Shown piece by piece: positions 1-9,600 of a stretch of DNA of 64,000 nt. The position numbers and the translations under genes are program-made. How positions within the stretch are numbered: position 1 is the first letter of the stretch; every line of letters begins with the position of its first letter. This DNA comes from Duganella sp. sic0402 (GTDB taxonomy: Bacteria; Pseudomonadota; Gammaproteobacteria; Burkholderiales; Burkholderiaceae_D): assembly GCF_019219065.1 (NCBI RefSeq), contig NZ_JAHUWK010000009.1, positions 1-64,000 of the forward strand. Direction: 5' to 3'. The notes beneath the pieces are model-generated. The model had not been told where the DNA came from. It saw nothing but the letters and a program-made list of their open reading frames with translations, and searched no databases.

Positions 1-1328
1 GTCGACAGCGCGTTGAACTGGGTCGAGTTGAGCGCGCCGAAGTGGGTCGAGTTCATCGCGACGATCTGCTCGGTGGTCAGGCCGGTCAGCTGGTTCGAAT
101 TCATCGCGGCAAACTGCGCGCTCTTCATGGCGACCACGTCTTCGGTGGTCAGCGCGCCGATCTGGTTGCTGGTCAGCGCGGCGATCACCGAGGTTTTCAG
201 GACAGCGACGTCGGCGGTTTCCAGATGGGCGATCTGCTCGGTGCTCAGGCCCAGCACTTGGGTGCTGCTCAGGGCGGCTGCCTGGGCGGTGGTCAGGGCG
301 ACCAGTTGCTCGGTGGTCAGTACCTTGACCTGATCGCTGCTCAAACCCGCAATCGCGGAGGTCTTCAGTACGGCGAAGTCAGCCGACTCCAGCGCTTTCA
401 GCTGGTTGGTGCTCAGCGCACCCACCTGGGCCGAGGTCAGCACGATAGCCTGGTTGGTGCCCAGTGCAACGATTTGATTGGTGGTCAGTGCCGAAATCGA
501 GGCGCTCGAAATAGCGCTCACCTGGGCACTGGTCAGCGACTGCACCTGCTCGGTGCCCAGCGCTTTCAGCTGTTCGCTGCTCATGGAAGCGATGATGGCG
601 GTTTTCAGGCCGACCACGTTGGCGGCGCTGATGGCGGCCACGTTCTCGGTCGACAGCGCGCTGAATTGCGCGGTGCTCAGGGCGCCGAACTGCGACGACT
701 TCAGGGCCGACACTTGTTCAGTGGTCAGGCCCTTGGCGATAGCGGTGGTGCTCAGTGCGGTGACTTGCGCGGTGGTCAGTACGCCGATGTGTTCCGAAGT
801 CAGTTTCGCCACTTGATCGGAGCTCAGGACAGCGATATTGGCGGTTTTCAGTGCGACCAGGTCAGCGGTTTCCAGGTTCGCCAGCACATTGGTGCTGAGG
901 GCGCCTACCTGGACGCTGTTCAGCGCCGCAGCTTGTGCGGTGGTGAAAGCCTGGCCTTGCTCGGTGGTCAGCACTTTGATCTGATCGCTGCTCAGGCCAG
1001 CGATGGCCGAGGTTTTCAGGGCAGCAAAGTCTTCAGTATCCAAAGCCTTCAGGGCATTGGTCGACAGCGCGCCGACCTGTGCCGAGTTCAGCTGAGCCGC
1101 CTGGTTGATGGTCAAAGCGACTGCCTGATTGGTGCTCAGCCCCAGCGCCAGTTGCGCAGTGGTGAACGCAGGGATCTGGCGCGAAGTGAACGCGGCGATC
1201 TGCTCCGTGGTCAGTGCACGGAACTGGTCCGAGCTAAGTCCCGCGATATCAGCTGTCACCAGGGCAGCGATGGTATTGGTGGACAGGGCTGCTATCTGTT
1301 CGGTGGTTAAACTGGTTACGAGACTCAT
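1..1328 (-). CDS. Octapeptide-repeat protein, 3' end outside the window
   Basis: The reading frame is open from an ATG at 1328 to the window edge (442 codons seen, no stop). After a short leader the protein is 54 tandem octads of the form L-[ST]-[ST]-x-[QD]-[IVLF]-x-[AG], for example LTTEQIAA and LSTNQLKA; two units carry one extra residue. A higher-order order is visible: LKT-type octads (units 13, 20, 30, 40, 47) are followed by LSSDQ-type or similar units, so longer blocks were duplicated. There is no signal peptide and no cysteine. The ribosome site AGGAG lies at 1339-1343, well placed for this start. Similar TTEQIAAL repeat proteins are known to me in large secreted or surface proteins of related bacteria, but I cannot assign a fold or role. 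The missing C-terminus probably holds the deciding domain. Longish open frames on the plus strand here are shadows of the repeat. Confidence 0.85.
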   Translation of the reverse strand, partial: MSLVTSLTTEQIAALSTNTIAALVTADIAGLSSDQFRALTTEQIAAFTSRQIPAFTTAQLALGLSTNQAVALTINQAAQLNSAQVGALSTNALKALDTEDFAALKTSAIAGLSSDQIKVLTTEQGQAFTTAQAAALNSVQVGALSTNVLANLETADLVALKTANIAVLSSDQVAKLTSEHIGVLTTAQVTALSTTAIAKGLTTEQVSALKSSQFGALSTAQFSALSTENVAAISAANVVGLKTAIIASMSSEQLKALGTEQVQSLTSAQVSAISSASISALTTNQIVALGTNQAIVLTSAQVGALSTNQLKALESADFAVLKTSAIAGLSSDQVKVLTTEQLVALTTAQAAALSSTQVLGLSTEQIAHLETADVAVLKTSVIAALTSNQIGALTTEDVVAMKSAQFAAMNSNQLTGLTTEQIVAMNSTHFGALNSTQFNALS

Positions 1329-1946
1329 TTTTACTCTCCTGAGGGGTATTACCTGAATTCTGTTTTGGGCAACGCAACCAACGGGACCACCCCAGGTTTG
1401 CGCTCGCAGGCGGCATGCCGTTCTGCTATTTTTGTTCTTGAAGCTGCTGCTGAAAACTGACTATGTTCAATTCTTAACGACAACAGACGCGTTTACTTTA
1501 GGCATCTAAAGTTACAAAGCTTGTTCTAGTCCAACACGCACTGCGGTCACACGCATCAAAAGCCAACCGGGAGCGCTTGTGTAATAAGCGACCGCCAGCG
1601 GGCTTTCATTAAGTAAACTTGTTTACCAGAGGAAATTAAGTTCAAGGCCCCGCTGGCCGCCCGTTGGCATTAAAAAAACGACAGGCGGAAGACAAGTATA
1701 TCTTAAACAAATTGCCCAAAGGAACTTTTTATTCTAGCTGTATCACTACCGCAACCTGATTTCCAAGCAATATTTCAGGGCTGGAAGCCGCATTTTTTCA
1801 GGCAGGGGTGGGTGCCAGTAGATTTACCATTAAGCAAAAAGAGATTCCTATTTGCAATTACATTCTTTTTTGACAATTTCCAAGAGGAATTTTTTTCCCA
1901 ATGCCATAATGCCGCCCGCAGATGACAGCAGCATGACAATGAAAGT
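1329..1946. other. Non-coding stretch upstream of the repeat gene, AT-richer, with two inverted repeats
   Basis: This 618-bp gap between two minus-strand genes has lower GC than its neighbours and no supported gene. Two perfect inverted repeats stand out. ACTTTAG-gcat-CTAAAGT at 1495-1512 is followed by GTAAAC-tt-GTTTAC at 1613-1626. Both lie upstream of the repeat gene start at 1328 (about 170 and 285 bp away) and could be operator sites or transcript hairpins. I could not identify a convincing -35/-10 pair. Read on the minus strand this would be a long 5' region for the repeat gene. Confidence 0.5.
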
Positions 1947-2339
1947 TCAGGCAGATTGCCGGCGCCAGTAGAGAATACTGGCTGTCGCCCCCAGCAGGGT
2001 GAGCGCCAGCAGATTGAGAATCAGGACGCCATCGGCGAAGCGCAGTGACAAGCCGATGCTGACACCAGCTTTCACGCTGAACTGCCAGCTCTGGTCGAAA
2101 CGATAATAGCTCAGAACCTGTGGCAAATAATACAACATCCCACCCCACAGGCCAGCGACGTGGCGTTTCAGCGCCAGCACCGCCGCCAGGAAACCCAGCA
2201 AGGCCATGCCGAACATCAGCATGCGCCGGCTGCCGTCCTGCACCTCGCCCAGCAGCCCCAGACAGACGGCCAGCGTCAGCGCGCTATTTAAAAGCAGCAC
2301 CCTGGCCAGCCATTTCTCCAATCCCAGCATCGGCGTCAT
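1947..2339 (-). CDS. Small integral membrane protein, function unknown
   Basis: 130 residues starting MTPMLGLEKW, with about four hydrophobic segments (near residues 10-28, 38-55, 60-78 and 100-122) and a short basic tail WRRQSA. The start at 2339 overlaps the TGA of the upstream GlxA-type regulator by 4 bp (ATGA), so the two are translationally coupled; a longer upstream extension of the frame would lie inside the regulator and is not needed. The family is not recognised. The coupling suggests co-expression with the regulator, not a shared mechanism. Confidence 0.6.
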   Translation of the reverse strand: MTPMLGLEKWLARVLLLNSALTLAVCLGLLGEVQDGSRRMLMFGMALLGFLAAVLALKRHVAGLWGGMLYYLPQVLSYYRFDQSWQFSVKAGVSIGLSLRFADGVLILNLLALTLLGATASILYWRRQSA

Positions 2340-3313
2340 CCAAAACGTGATTGATAATCGCTGGGCGCCACGCCCAGCTGCGCGGCAAATGCGCGCCGCA
2401 GATTGTACTCGCTGCCGAAGCCGCTCTGGCGGGCGGCGCGCTTGACCGACATGCCGGGCTGTTCCAGCAGCGCGCAAGCGGCTTCCATGCGCAGCCGCAG
2501 CAGCAACTGGGCCGGCGACATGCCGGCCTGCTGTTGCAGCCGGCGATGCAGGGTGCGTACCGACATCGCGAACGCCGCCGCCATCTGCTCCACATCCAGC
2601 TGCTGTTGCAGGCGCGCACGCAGCCAGTCGGTCAACTGGCCGTGCAAGCCTTGCGGATCAGCCTGCGCCAGCAGCTCCGAACTGAACTGGCGCTGGCCGC
2701 CCGGACGCTTGTAGAACACCACCAGCCGTTTGGCCACTGCCAGGCTGGCGGCGCGGCCCAGGTCTTCTTCCACCAGCGCCAGCGCCAGATCCATGCCGGC
2801 GGCGATGCCGGCCGAGGTGTACAGGCTGCCGTCTCTAATATAGATAGCGTCTTCCTGCACCGTGATCTGCGGATGCTGGGCTTGCAGCGCGGCGGCGTCC
2901 AGCCAGTGGGTGACAGCGCGGCGGCCGTCCAGCAGGCCGGCGCGCGCCAGCACGAAAGCCCCGGTGCACACCGCGCAGCAGCGCGCCAGCCGCGCGGCGG
3001 CCTGTCCAACCCACGCCACCAGTTGCGGCGCCAGGGCCGGACTGGCCCCGGTTTCCAGCCCGCTGCCGCCGGCCACCATCAAGGTTCCGCCCTCCAGCGC
3101 GGACAGCGGCGGGAAGGGCTCGGTGTGCAGCGCCACGCCAGCGCTGGAAGTGATCAGGCCGCCTGCGACGGAAATCATGTGGATTTGATAAGACGGCACC
3201 AGGCCGGCGCCGCGCGCCTCGTCATTGGCGGAGGAAAACACTTGGGCGGGGCCGGTGGCGTCCAGCAGCAAAAAGCCAGGATAGACCAGCAGCCAGATAT
3301 CGATGGGCTTCAT
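2336..3313 (-). CDS. GlxA-family transcriptional regulator (DJ-1/PfpI domain + AraC HTH)
   Basis: 325 residues. The N-terminal half (about 5-185) is a DJ-1/PfpI fold with the nucleophile-elbow type segment CAVCTGAFVLARAGLLDG; the C-terminal half (about 215-325) is an AraC-type double helix-turn-helix with the usual ending GVAPSDYQSRF. In this family the amidotransferase-like domain is generally a ligand sensor. The gene is divergent from the DJ-1 protein at 3394 with only 80 bp between starts, the usual arrangement for a regulator and its target, and its stop overlaps the start of the membrane protein gene at 2339. The inducer cannot be read from the sequence. Confidence 0.88.
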   Translation of the reverse strand: MKPIDIWLLVYPGFLLLDATGPAQVFSSANDEARGAGLVPSYQIHMISVAGGLITSSAGVALHTEPFPPLSALEGGTLMVAGGSGLETGASPALAPQLVAWVGQAAARLARCCAVCTGAFVLARAGLLDGRRAVTHWLDAAALQAQHPQITVQEDAIYIRDGSLYTSAGIAAGMDLALALVEEDLGRAASLAVAKRLVVFYKRPGGQRQFSSELLAQADPQGLHGQLTDWLRARLQQQLDVEQMAAAFAMSVRTLHRRLQQQAGMSPAQLLLRLRMEAACALLEQPGMSVKRAARQSGFGSEYNLRRAFAAQLGVAPSDYQSRFG

Positions 3314-3393
3314 GTGGCAGATATTCCACCACTGATGTCATTTGTGTCAATCGCTGGTGTGGGAGCATGTCGTCACCATCACAGGAGGACAGC

Positions 3394-3975
3394 ATGACAT
3401 GCAACGTAGGTATTTACATTTTCGACAATGTTGAAGTTTTGGATTTTGCCGGGCCATACGAAGTCTTCACCTGCGCTGCGCGGGTGGCCGGCGACGCGCC
3501 GTTCTCTGTGCGCACCGTCGGCGCCAGCAATGCCCCGGTACGCGCCCGCGCCGGGCTGGTACTGCATCCGGAAACCACCTTTGCCGACGCCGGCTCGTTC
3601 GACCTGCTGATTGTGCCGGGCGGCGTGGTCGGCGCCGAGCTGGCGCGGCCGGAAGTCATCCGCTGGATCGCCGCGCAGGCGCGTACATGCGAGCTGGTCG
3701 CCTCAGTCTGCACCGGTGCCCTGCTGCTGGCCGAAGCCGGACTGCTGGACGGCTTGCCGGCAACGACCCACTCGGAAGACCTGGAAGAATTACGCGCCGG
3801 CTGGCCGCAGGTGGAGGTGCAAGCCGGCCGCCGCTGGATCGATAACGGCCGCGTCATCACCTCGGGCGGAATCTCGGCCGGCATCGACATGTCGCTGCAC
3901 CTGGTCGAACGCCTGGTCGGCCGCGCGCTGGCCGAACGCACCGCCCGGCAGATGGAATACCACTGGCGCGACTAA
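3394..3975 (+). CDS. DJ-1/PfpI family protein, isonitrile hydratase-like
   Basis: 193 residues. The start at 3394 (MTCNVGIYIF) is chosen because AGGAGG sits a few bases upstream; an ATG 27 bp earlier lacks such a site. The single domain has the nucleophile motif VASVCTG with Cys106, and an acidic residue Asp17 in VLDFAGPYEVF. Both match the arrangement of Pseudomonas isonitrile hydratase InhA, which hydrates isonitriles to N-substituted formamides. It ends close to the family's normal length, without the AraC domain of its divergent neighbour. Substrate identity is an inference from family resemblance; other DJ-1 hydrolases or glyoxalases would look similar. Confidence 0.8.
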   Translation: MTCNVGIYIFDNVEVLDFAGPYEVFTCAARVAGDAPFSVRTVGASNAPVRARAGLVLHPETTFADAGSFDLLIVPGGVVGAELARPEVIRWIAAQARTCELVASVCTGALLLAEAGLLDGLPATTHSEDLEELRAGWPQVEVQAGRRWIDNGRVITSGGISAGIDMSLHLVERLVGRALAERTARQMEYHWRD

Positions 3976-3987
3976 CCCCGGATGGGG

Positions 3988-6603
3988 TTACAGCTTTTTC
4001 AGCTGGTCGCGGGCGTAGGTGGCGCTGGGGTGGTTGGGCGCCAGTTCCAGGAAGCTGGCGTAGGCTTTACGCGCCTTGTCGCCATCGCCGAGCTTCATAC
4101 GCGCATCGCCCAGATTTAAGTAGGCAATCGCGCGCGAGGCGTCGATCTGCACCGTGTTCTCAAACCAGCGCGCCGCTTCCGCATATTTCTCCTGTCTGTA
4201 ATAAACGAAGCCGAGGTTGTTGGCCGCCAGCCCGAAATCGGGACGGTACTTCAACGCTTCGGTGAACGCCGCTTCCGCCTGCGCATACTGCTTCTCTTTA
4301 TACAGCTGCAAGCCGCGATCATTAGCGCGCTGCGCCAGCTGGCGCGCCGAGACATCCACCGGCTTCGGCGCGGCAATCTTCTGCTCGCCGCCCTGCAAGT
4401 TTTTGATCACCACCGTGTTGCCCTCGGCCTGCTGGCTGCGACCGGTGTCGAGCTTGCTGTTGAGGGCAATCGCATCGGCCGGCAACTGCGCCGACTGCGC
4501 GCTGAGGAATTCCGCCTCGGCCGGCAGCTGGAACACAAACTCGCCGCCCTCCGAACCCGGCAAGCTGCCGAACGCCGGCGTCTGCTGCGACACGCTGGAC
4601 ACCGCCGGCGCCACATACGCCGCCAGTTCGGTGGCGGTGATCAGCCCATCACCGTTGAGGTCGGCCTTGCCGTTCAGCGCCTGCAGCAGCGTCCAGGTGA
4701 ACACCGAGTGGCCGCCCGGCCCGCCATCAGCCACCATCTGGTCGGCGCCGCCGGCAGTCAGCATTTGCCGGCCGATGCGGCGCGCATTGTCGCGCAGGAA
4801 GGCGTTGCTGCCGCCGCCGCGCGTCAGGCCCAGGCCGCTGTAACAGGCGTCCATCACGAAGAACACATGCTTGGCATTGAGGCTTTCGGCGATGTTTTGC
4901 AAATCGGTCATCGGAATCGCGTCGACGCTGACCTGCTGCGGATCGGAGTCAGCCGGGATAATGTAGCCAAGATTGCGCCCGGACGACAGCTGACGCGTGG
5001 CGCCATGTCCGGCGAAGAACACAAAGATGCGGTCGTCCTTCTTCAGCCTGGCTTCGGCCAGCTTGTCGTGGAATAGCGCCAGGATGTTGTTGCGGGTCGC
5101 CTCGCCATTGGTCAGCGTGAACACGCGCTCGCTGTCGAAGCCGAATTTGCCGACCAGCGTTTCGCGGATCGCCTTGGCGTCCTGCACCGCGTATTGCAGC
5201 TTCGGCCATTTCTGGTAATCGTTGATGCCGATCACCACCGCATAGCTGTTGGCGTAGCCGGTGCTGACCGCGATCTTCTCAGGCTCCGGCTGCTTTGCAC
5301 CCTTGGCCACCTTGAAATCCTGGCCATCCCAGCCGGCAAAGCTGTAGCCGTCGGCAATCAGCTTGTCCAGCACCATCGGCAACGCCTTGACGCTGCGGTC
5401 GTGGATGTCGTGGAACAGAATGATGCCGCGCTGTTCCTTGTTCAGCGTGGTCAGCACGCGGTTGGCGATCGAGCTCGGCACAGGATCGGCCCAGTCCATC
5501 GAATCCACATTCCACATCACCGAGCGCAGGCCCAGCTTGGACAGCACCGCCATGCCTTCGGCGTTGCGCGCGCCATACGGGAAGCGGAACAGTGGCGAGC
5601 GGCGTTCATCGGCCGCCTTGAGCGCGTTGTCGGCATTGGCGATTTCGCCGTACAGCTTGTCGCCGGTTTGCTTGGACAGCAGCGCGTGGCTGTAGCTGTG
5701 GTTGCCGACGGTGTGGCCGGCGTCGATCAGGCGCTTGCTCTCGCCCTTGTAGCGGCTGACGTTCTGGCCCACTTCAAAGAACACGCCCGGCACATTGTAT
5801 TGTTTGAGGATGGCGGCGATTTCCTCGGTATAGCTGCCATGCGGGCCATCGTCAAAGGTCAGCACCACGGTTTTCGGCGGCAGCGCGTTGCCGAAGATTT
5901 CCTTGGCCGGCGCGGCGGCCGGTGGCTCCGGATACGGCACGATGACGCCGTAGTCCTTCAGGATCTGCTCGCGGCTGTACAGCTTGCGCAAGTGGGCGAT
6001 GTAGTCGTCCCAGCGCTCGCGCTTGGGCGTGATGGCGCGCGCCTCGAAGCGCGAAAAGATGCCGCTGATTTCCTTGTCGTACTGCTTCTCGATATCTTCC
6101 AGCGCGGCCAGGTCTTCGCTGACGCGCTTGTGCAGCTTGATGGCTGGCAGCGTCTGGTCGGCGGCGGCCAGCTTTTGCAGCGCCAGCAGCACTTCGCGGA
6201 AAGCCAGTCGGTCGGCGTCATACAGGTCGGGCGCAGATTCGATATACGACAGCAGCGCATCGACAGCGGCGTCGCGTTGGGCCGGCGGCAGCGCCTGGGT
6301 TTGCGCCAGCAGCGGCTGCAGACGCGCCAGGCGTTCAAGATTTTCATGGAATAGCGACTGGCCAACCTGGTTGGCGGCCTTACGCTCGCTGTCGCCCAGC
6401 GTTTTTTCATCGGCCAGCAGCACGATAATCTTGCGGTAATTGGCCAGCAGCGCCTGCAATTCGGGCTGCACGGCGGGCACGGCAGCGGTGCTGGCCGGCG
6501 CCGGCGCGGCATCCGGCTTGCCGCGCAGCGCGACATACACGCCGCCGCCGGCCAATGCGGCCAATGCGGCCACCACGGCCGCAATCATCAACTTGGATTT
6601 CAT
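3988..6603 (-). CDS. NodB polysaccharide deacetylase / caspase-like peptidase / EF-hand / TPR fusion
   Basis: 871 residues with an N-terminal membrane anchor or signal (residues 5-25). Order: helical region 45-215; NodB deacetylase domain about 245-430 with TFDDGPHG (Asp251, Asp252) and the metal motif H302-SYS-H306; caspase-like C14 domain about 450-690 with His533 in FFAGHG and Cys587 in MDACYSG; an EF-hand-like loop D648-N650-D652 with Glu659 inside the protease region; three TPR-like units 755-871. All catalytic residues of both enzymes are present, so both may work. Export to the periplasm follows from the N-terminus. The gene begins 46 bp after the czcA stop on the same strand, so read-through from the efflux operon is possible. 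Its role is unknown; envelope glycan editing linked to proteolysis is speculation. Confidence 0.88.
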   Translation of the reverse strand: MKSKLMIAAVVAALAALAGGGVYVALRGKPDAAPAPASTAAVPAVQPELQALLANYRKIIVLLADEKTLGDSERKAANQVGQSLFHENLERLARLQPLLAQTQALPPAQRDAAVDALLSYIESAPDLYDADRLAFREVLLALQKLAAADQTLPAIKLHKRVSEDLAALEDIEKQYDKEISGIFSRFEARAITPKRERWDDYIAHLRKLYSREQILKDYGVIVPYPEPPAAAPAKEIFGNALPPKTVVLTFDDGPHGSYTEEIAAILKQYNVPGVFFEVGQNVSRYKGESKRLIDAGHTVGNHSYSHALLSKQTGDKLYGEIANADNALKAADERRSPLFRFPYGARNAEGMAVLSKLGLRSVMWNVDSMDWADPVPSSIANRVLTTLNKEQRGIILFHDIHDRSVKALPMVLDKLIADGYSFAGWDGQDFKVAKGAKQPEPEKIAVSTGYANSYAVVIGINDYQKWPKLQYAVQDAKAIRETLVGKFGFDSERVFTLTNGEATRNNILALFHDKLAEARLKKDDRIFVFFAGHGATRQLSSGRNLGYIIPADSDPQQVSVDAIPMTDLQNIAESLNAKHVFFVMDACYSGLGLTRGGGSNAFLRDNARRIGRQMLTAGGADQMVADGGPGGHSVFTWTLLQALNGKADLNGDGLITATELAAYVAPAVSSVSQQTPAFGSLPGSEGGEFVFQLPAEAEFLSAQSAQLPADAIALNSKLDTGRSQQAEGNTVVIKNLQGGEQKIAAPKPVDVSARQLAQRANDRGLQLYKEKQYAQAEAAFTEALKYRPDFGLAANNLGFVYYRQEKYAEAARWFENTVQIDASRAIAYLNLGDARMKLGDGDKARKAYASFLELAPNHPSATYARDQLKKL

Positions 6604-6649
6604 TCGTAATTCTTTAAAGCAATGGAATCCGCATTCTATGACAGATTTG

Positions 6650-9600
6650 CTAACGCCGGATGAAACGGTACAGCAGCGGCAGCACCAGCAGCGTCAACGC
6701 AGTCGATGACAGGATGCCGCCGATGACCACCGTCGCCAGCGGCCGCTGGACTTCGGCGCCGGTGCCGGTAGCGATGGCCATCGGCACAAAGCCCAGCGAT
6801 GCCACCAGCGCCGTCATCAGCACCGGCCGCAGCCGCGCCAGCGCGCCCTCGCGGATCGCCTGCTCGACGCTGCGGCCGTCCTCGCGCAGCTTGCGAATCG
6901 CCGAAATCAGCACCAGCCCGTTCAGCACCGCCACCCCGGACAAGGCGATGAAGCCGACCGCCGCCGAAATCGACAACGGAATCCCGCGCAAGGCCAGCGC
7001 CGCCAGTCCGCCGGTCAGCGCGAACGGAATCCCGCTGAACACCAGCAGGCCGTCCTTCAGGTTGCCGAACATGGCGAACAGCAGCAGCATCACCAGCGCC
7101 AATGCCGCCGGCACCACAAGCTGCAAGCGCTGCGAGGCCGATTGCAGCTGCTCGAACTGGCCGCCCCACGCGGTCCAGTAGCCGGCCGGGATCTTGACGC
7201 CTTGCAGCCGCTGCTCCGCCTCGGCGACAAACGAACCGATATCACGCCCGCGCACATTGGCGCTGATGACCACGCGCCGCTTGCCATTCTCGCGGCTGAT
7301 CTGGTTCGGCCCCGGCGCGACATTGAAGCTGGCCACCTCGCCCAGCGGGATGAAGTGCTTGCCGCCCGGTAGCGGCAACGGCAGCCGGCGCAGCGCTTCC
7401 AGGTCGCCGCGCAGCGTCTCAGGCAGGCGCACGACGATGTCGAAACGGCGGTCGCCCTCGAACATGGTCCCGGCCTCCTTGCCGCCCACGGCGGTCGCCA
7501 CCACGTCCTGCACGTCGATGACGTTGAGGCCATAGCGCGCCGTTTTGGCGCGGTCGATATCGACCGTCAGCACCGGCAGGCCGCTGGTCTGCTCGACCTT
7601 GACCTCCTGCGCGCCATCGACGGCGGAGAGCATCGCCGCGATGCGCGCCGCCGTGGCGTTCAGCACCGCGTCGTCGTCGCCAAACAGTTTGACGGCGACG
7701 TCGCTGCGCACGCCGGAGATCAGTTCATTGAAGCGCAGCTGGATCGGCTGCGAGAACTCATACGCATTGCCCGGCAACTGATTGACCGTCTGCTGGATCG
7801 CCGCGATCAATGCGGCGCGGGTCTTCTTCGGCTTGGGCCACTGCGCTTCCGGTTTCAACATGATGTAGCCGTCCGAGATATTCGGCGGCATCGGGTCGGA
7901 GGCGATTTCCGCCGTACCGGTGCGTGCGAATACGCGCTCGATCTCGGGGAACTTGCGCATCAGCGTCAGCTCGATCTGCTTCTGCATTTCCACCGATTGC
8001 GTCAGGCTGGTGCCGGGAATGCGCAAGGCTTGCATCGCCAGGTCGCCCTCGTTCAGCGACGGCACGAATTCGCTGCCCATGCGGGTGGCCAGCAGCAGCG
8101 ACAACACCACCGTGATGCCGGCAAAGCTCAGCACCACCGGCGTATTCGCCAGCGCGCGCTCCAGCAGCGCGCCATACCAGCCATGGATGCGCGGCGTTTC
8201 CTTCTCCACTACATGATCGCCGATAAACAGCGCCACGGCGGCGGGAATGAAGGTCACCGACAGGATCATCGCACCAGCCAGCGCCATTACCACCGTCAGC
8301 GCCATCGGGTGGAACATGCGGCCTTCAACGCCGCTCAGCGCGAAGATCGGCAGGTAGACCACCATGATGATCAGCTGGCCGAACAGCAGCGGACGGCGCG
8401 ACTCTTGGGCGGCGGCGAACACCTCGTCGAATTTTTCGGCACGGGTCAGCGGCCTTCCCAGCACCGCCTGCGCATGCGCCAGCCGGCGCACGCAGCTTTC
8501 CACGATGACCACCGCGCCATCGACGATGATGCCGAAGTCCAGCGCGCCAAGACTCAACAGGTTGGCGCTGACCTTGTACGCCACCATGCCGCTGAAGGTG
8601 AACAGCATGGCCAGCGGGATCACCATTGCGGTGATCAACGCCGCACGCAGGTTGCCGAGGAACAGGAACAGCACCGCAATCACCAGCACCGCACCTTCCA
8701 GCAGATTTTTCTTGACAGTGCGGATTGCCTTGTCCACCAGCGTGGTGCGGTCGTACACGGTAATCGCCTCCACTCCCGGCGGCAGGCTGCGGTTGATGAC
8801 GGCCATCTGCTTGTCCACCGCCTGCGACACAGCGCGGCTGTTCTGGCCGATCAGCATGAAGACAGTGCCCAGCACCACCTCGCGGCCGTTCTCGGTAGCC
8901 GCACCGGTGCGCAGTTCGCGGCCGATATCGACATCGGCCACGTCACGCACGCGCACCGGCACACCGTCTACGGTGCGCAGCACGATGTTGCGGATATCTT
9001 CCAGCGTGCGCACCTGGCCCGGCGCGCGTACCAGCAACTGTTCGCCGCGCTTTTCGATATATCCCGCGCCGGCGTTGCCGTTGTTGCGGTCCAGCGCCGT
9101 TACCACGTCCTGCAATGTCAGCCCATATGAGGCGAGACGCTGCGGCTGCGGCGCCACCTGGTATTCCTTGGCGTAGCCGCCGATGGAATTGATCTCGGTA
9201 ACGCCCGGTACATTGCGCAGCTGCGGCTTGACGATCCAGTCCTGGATTTCGCGCAGGTCGGTCGGCGTATATGGCGTGCCGTCGGCCTTCTTCGCATCCG
9301 GCCTGGCCTCCACCGTCCACAGATAGATTTCGCCCAGGCCGGTGGAGATTGGCCCCATCGACGGCGTCACGCCAGCAGGTAGCTGTGCGCGCGCTTCCTG
9401 CAACCGTTCGCTGACCATCTGGCGCGCGAAGTAGATGTCGGTGCCGTCCTTGAACACCACGGTGATCTGCGACAGCCCGTAGCGCGACAGCGAACGTGTC
9501 TGCTCCAGGCGCGGCAGGCCGGCCAGTACCGTCTCCAGCGGGAAGGTCACGCGCTGCTCGGTTTCCAGCGGCGAGTAGCCTGGTGCCGAGGTATTGATCT

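Noticed and set aside
42..1310. 422-residue plus-strand open frame over the octad repeat
   Set aside because: It is the antisense shadow of a strictly periodic minus-strand gene with a proper ribosome site; the plus-strand protein is Gly/Gln/Arg/His-rich nonsense.
1..1328. CRISPR-like or minisatellite array of 24-bp units
   Set aside because: Units differ at synonymous positions and encode a conserved octapeptide; there are no spacers of constant length.
1..1328. Similarity of TTEQIAAL octads to TAL-effector repeats
   Set aside because: TAL repeats are 33-35 residues with an RVD; period and sequence differ.
5194..6354. 386-residue plus-strand open frame
   Set aside because: Opposite to the deacetylase-caspase gene, with His/Arg/Gln-rich shadow composition and no ribosome site.
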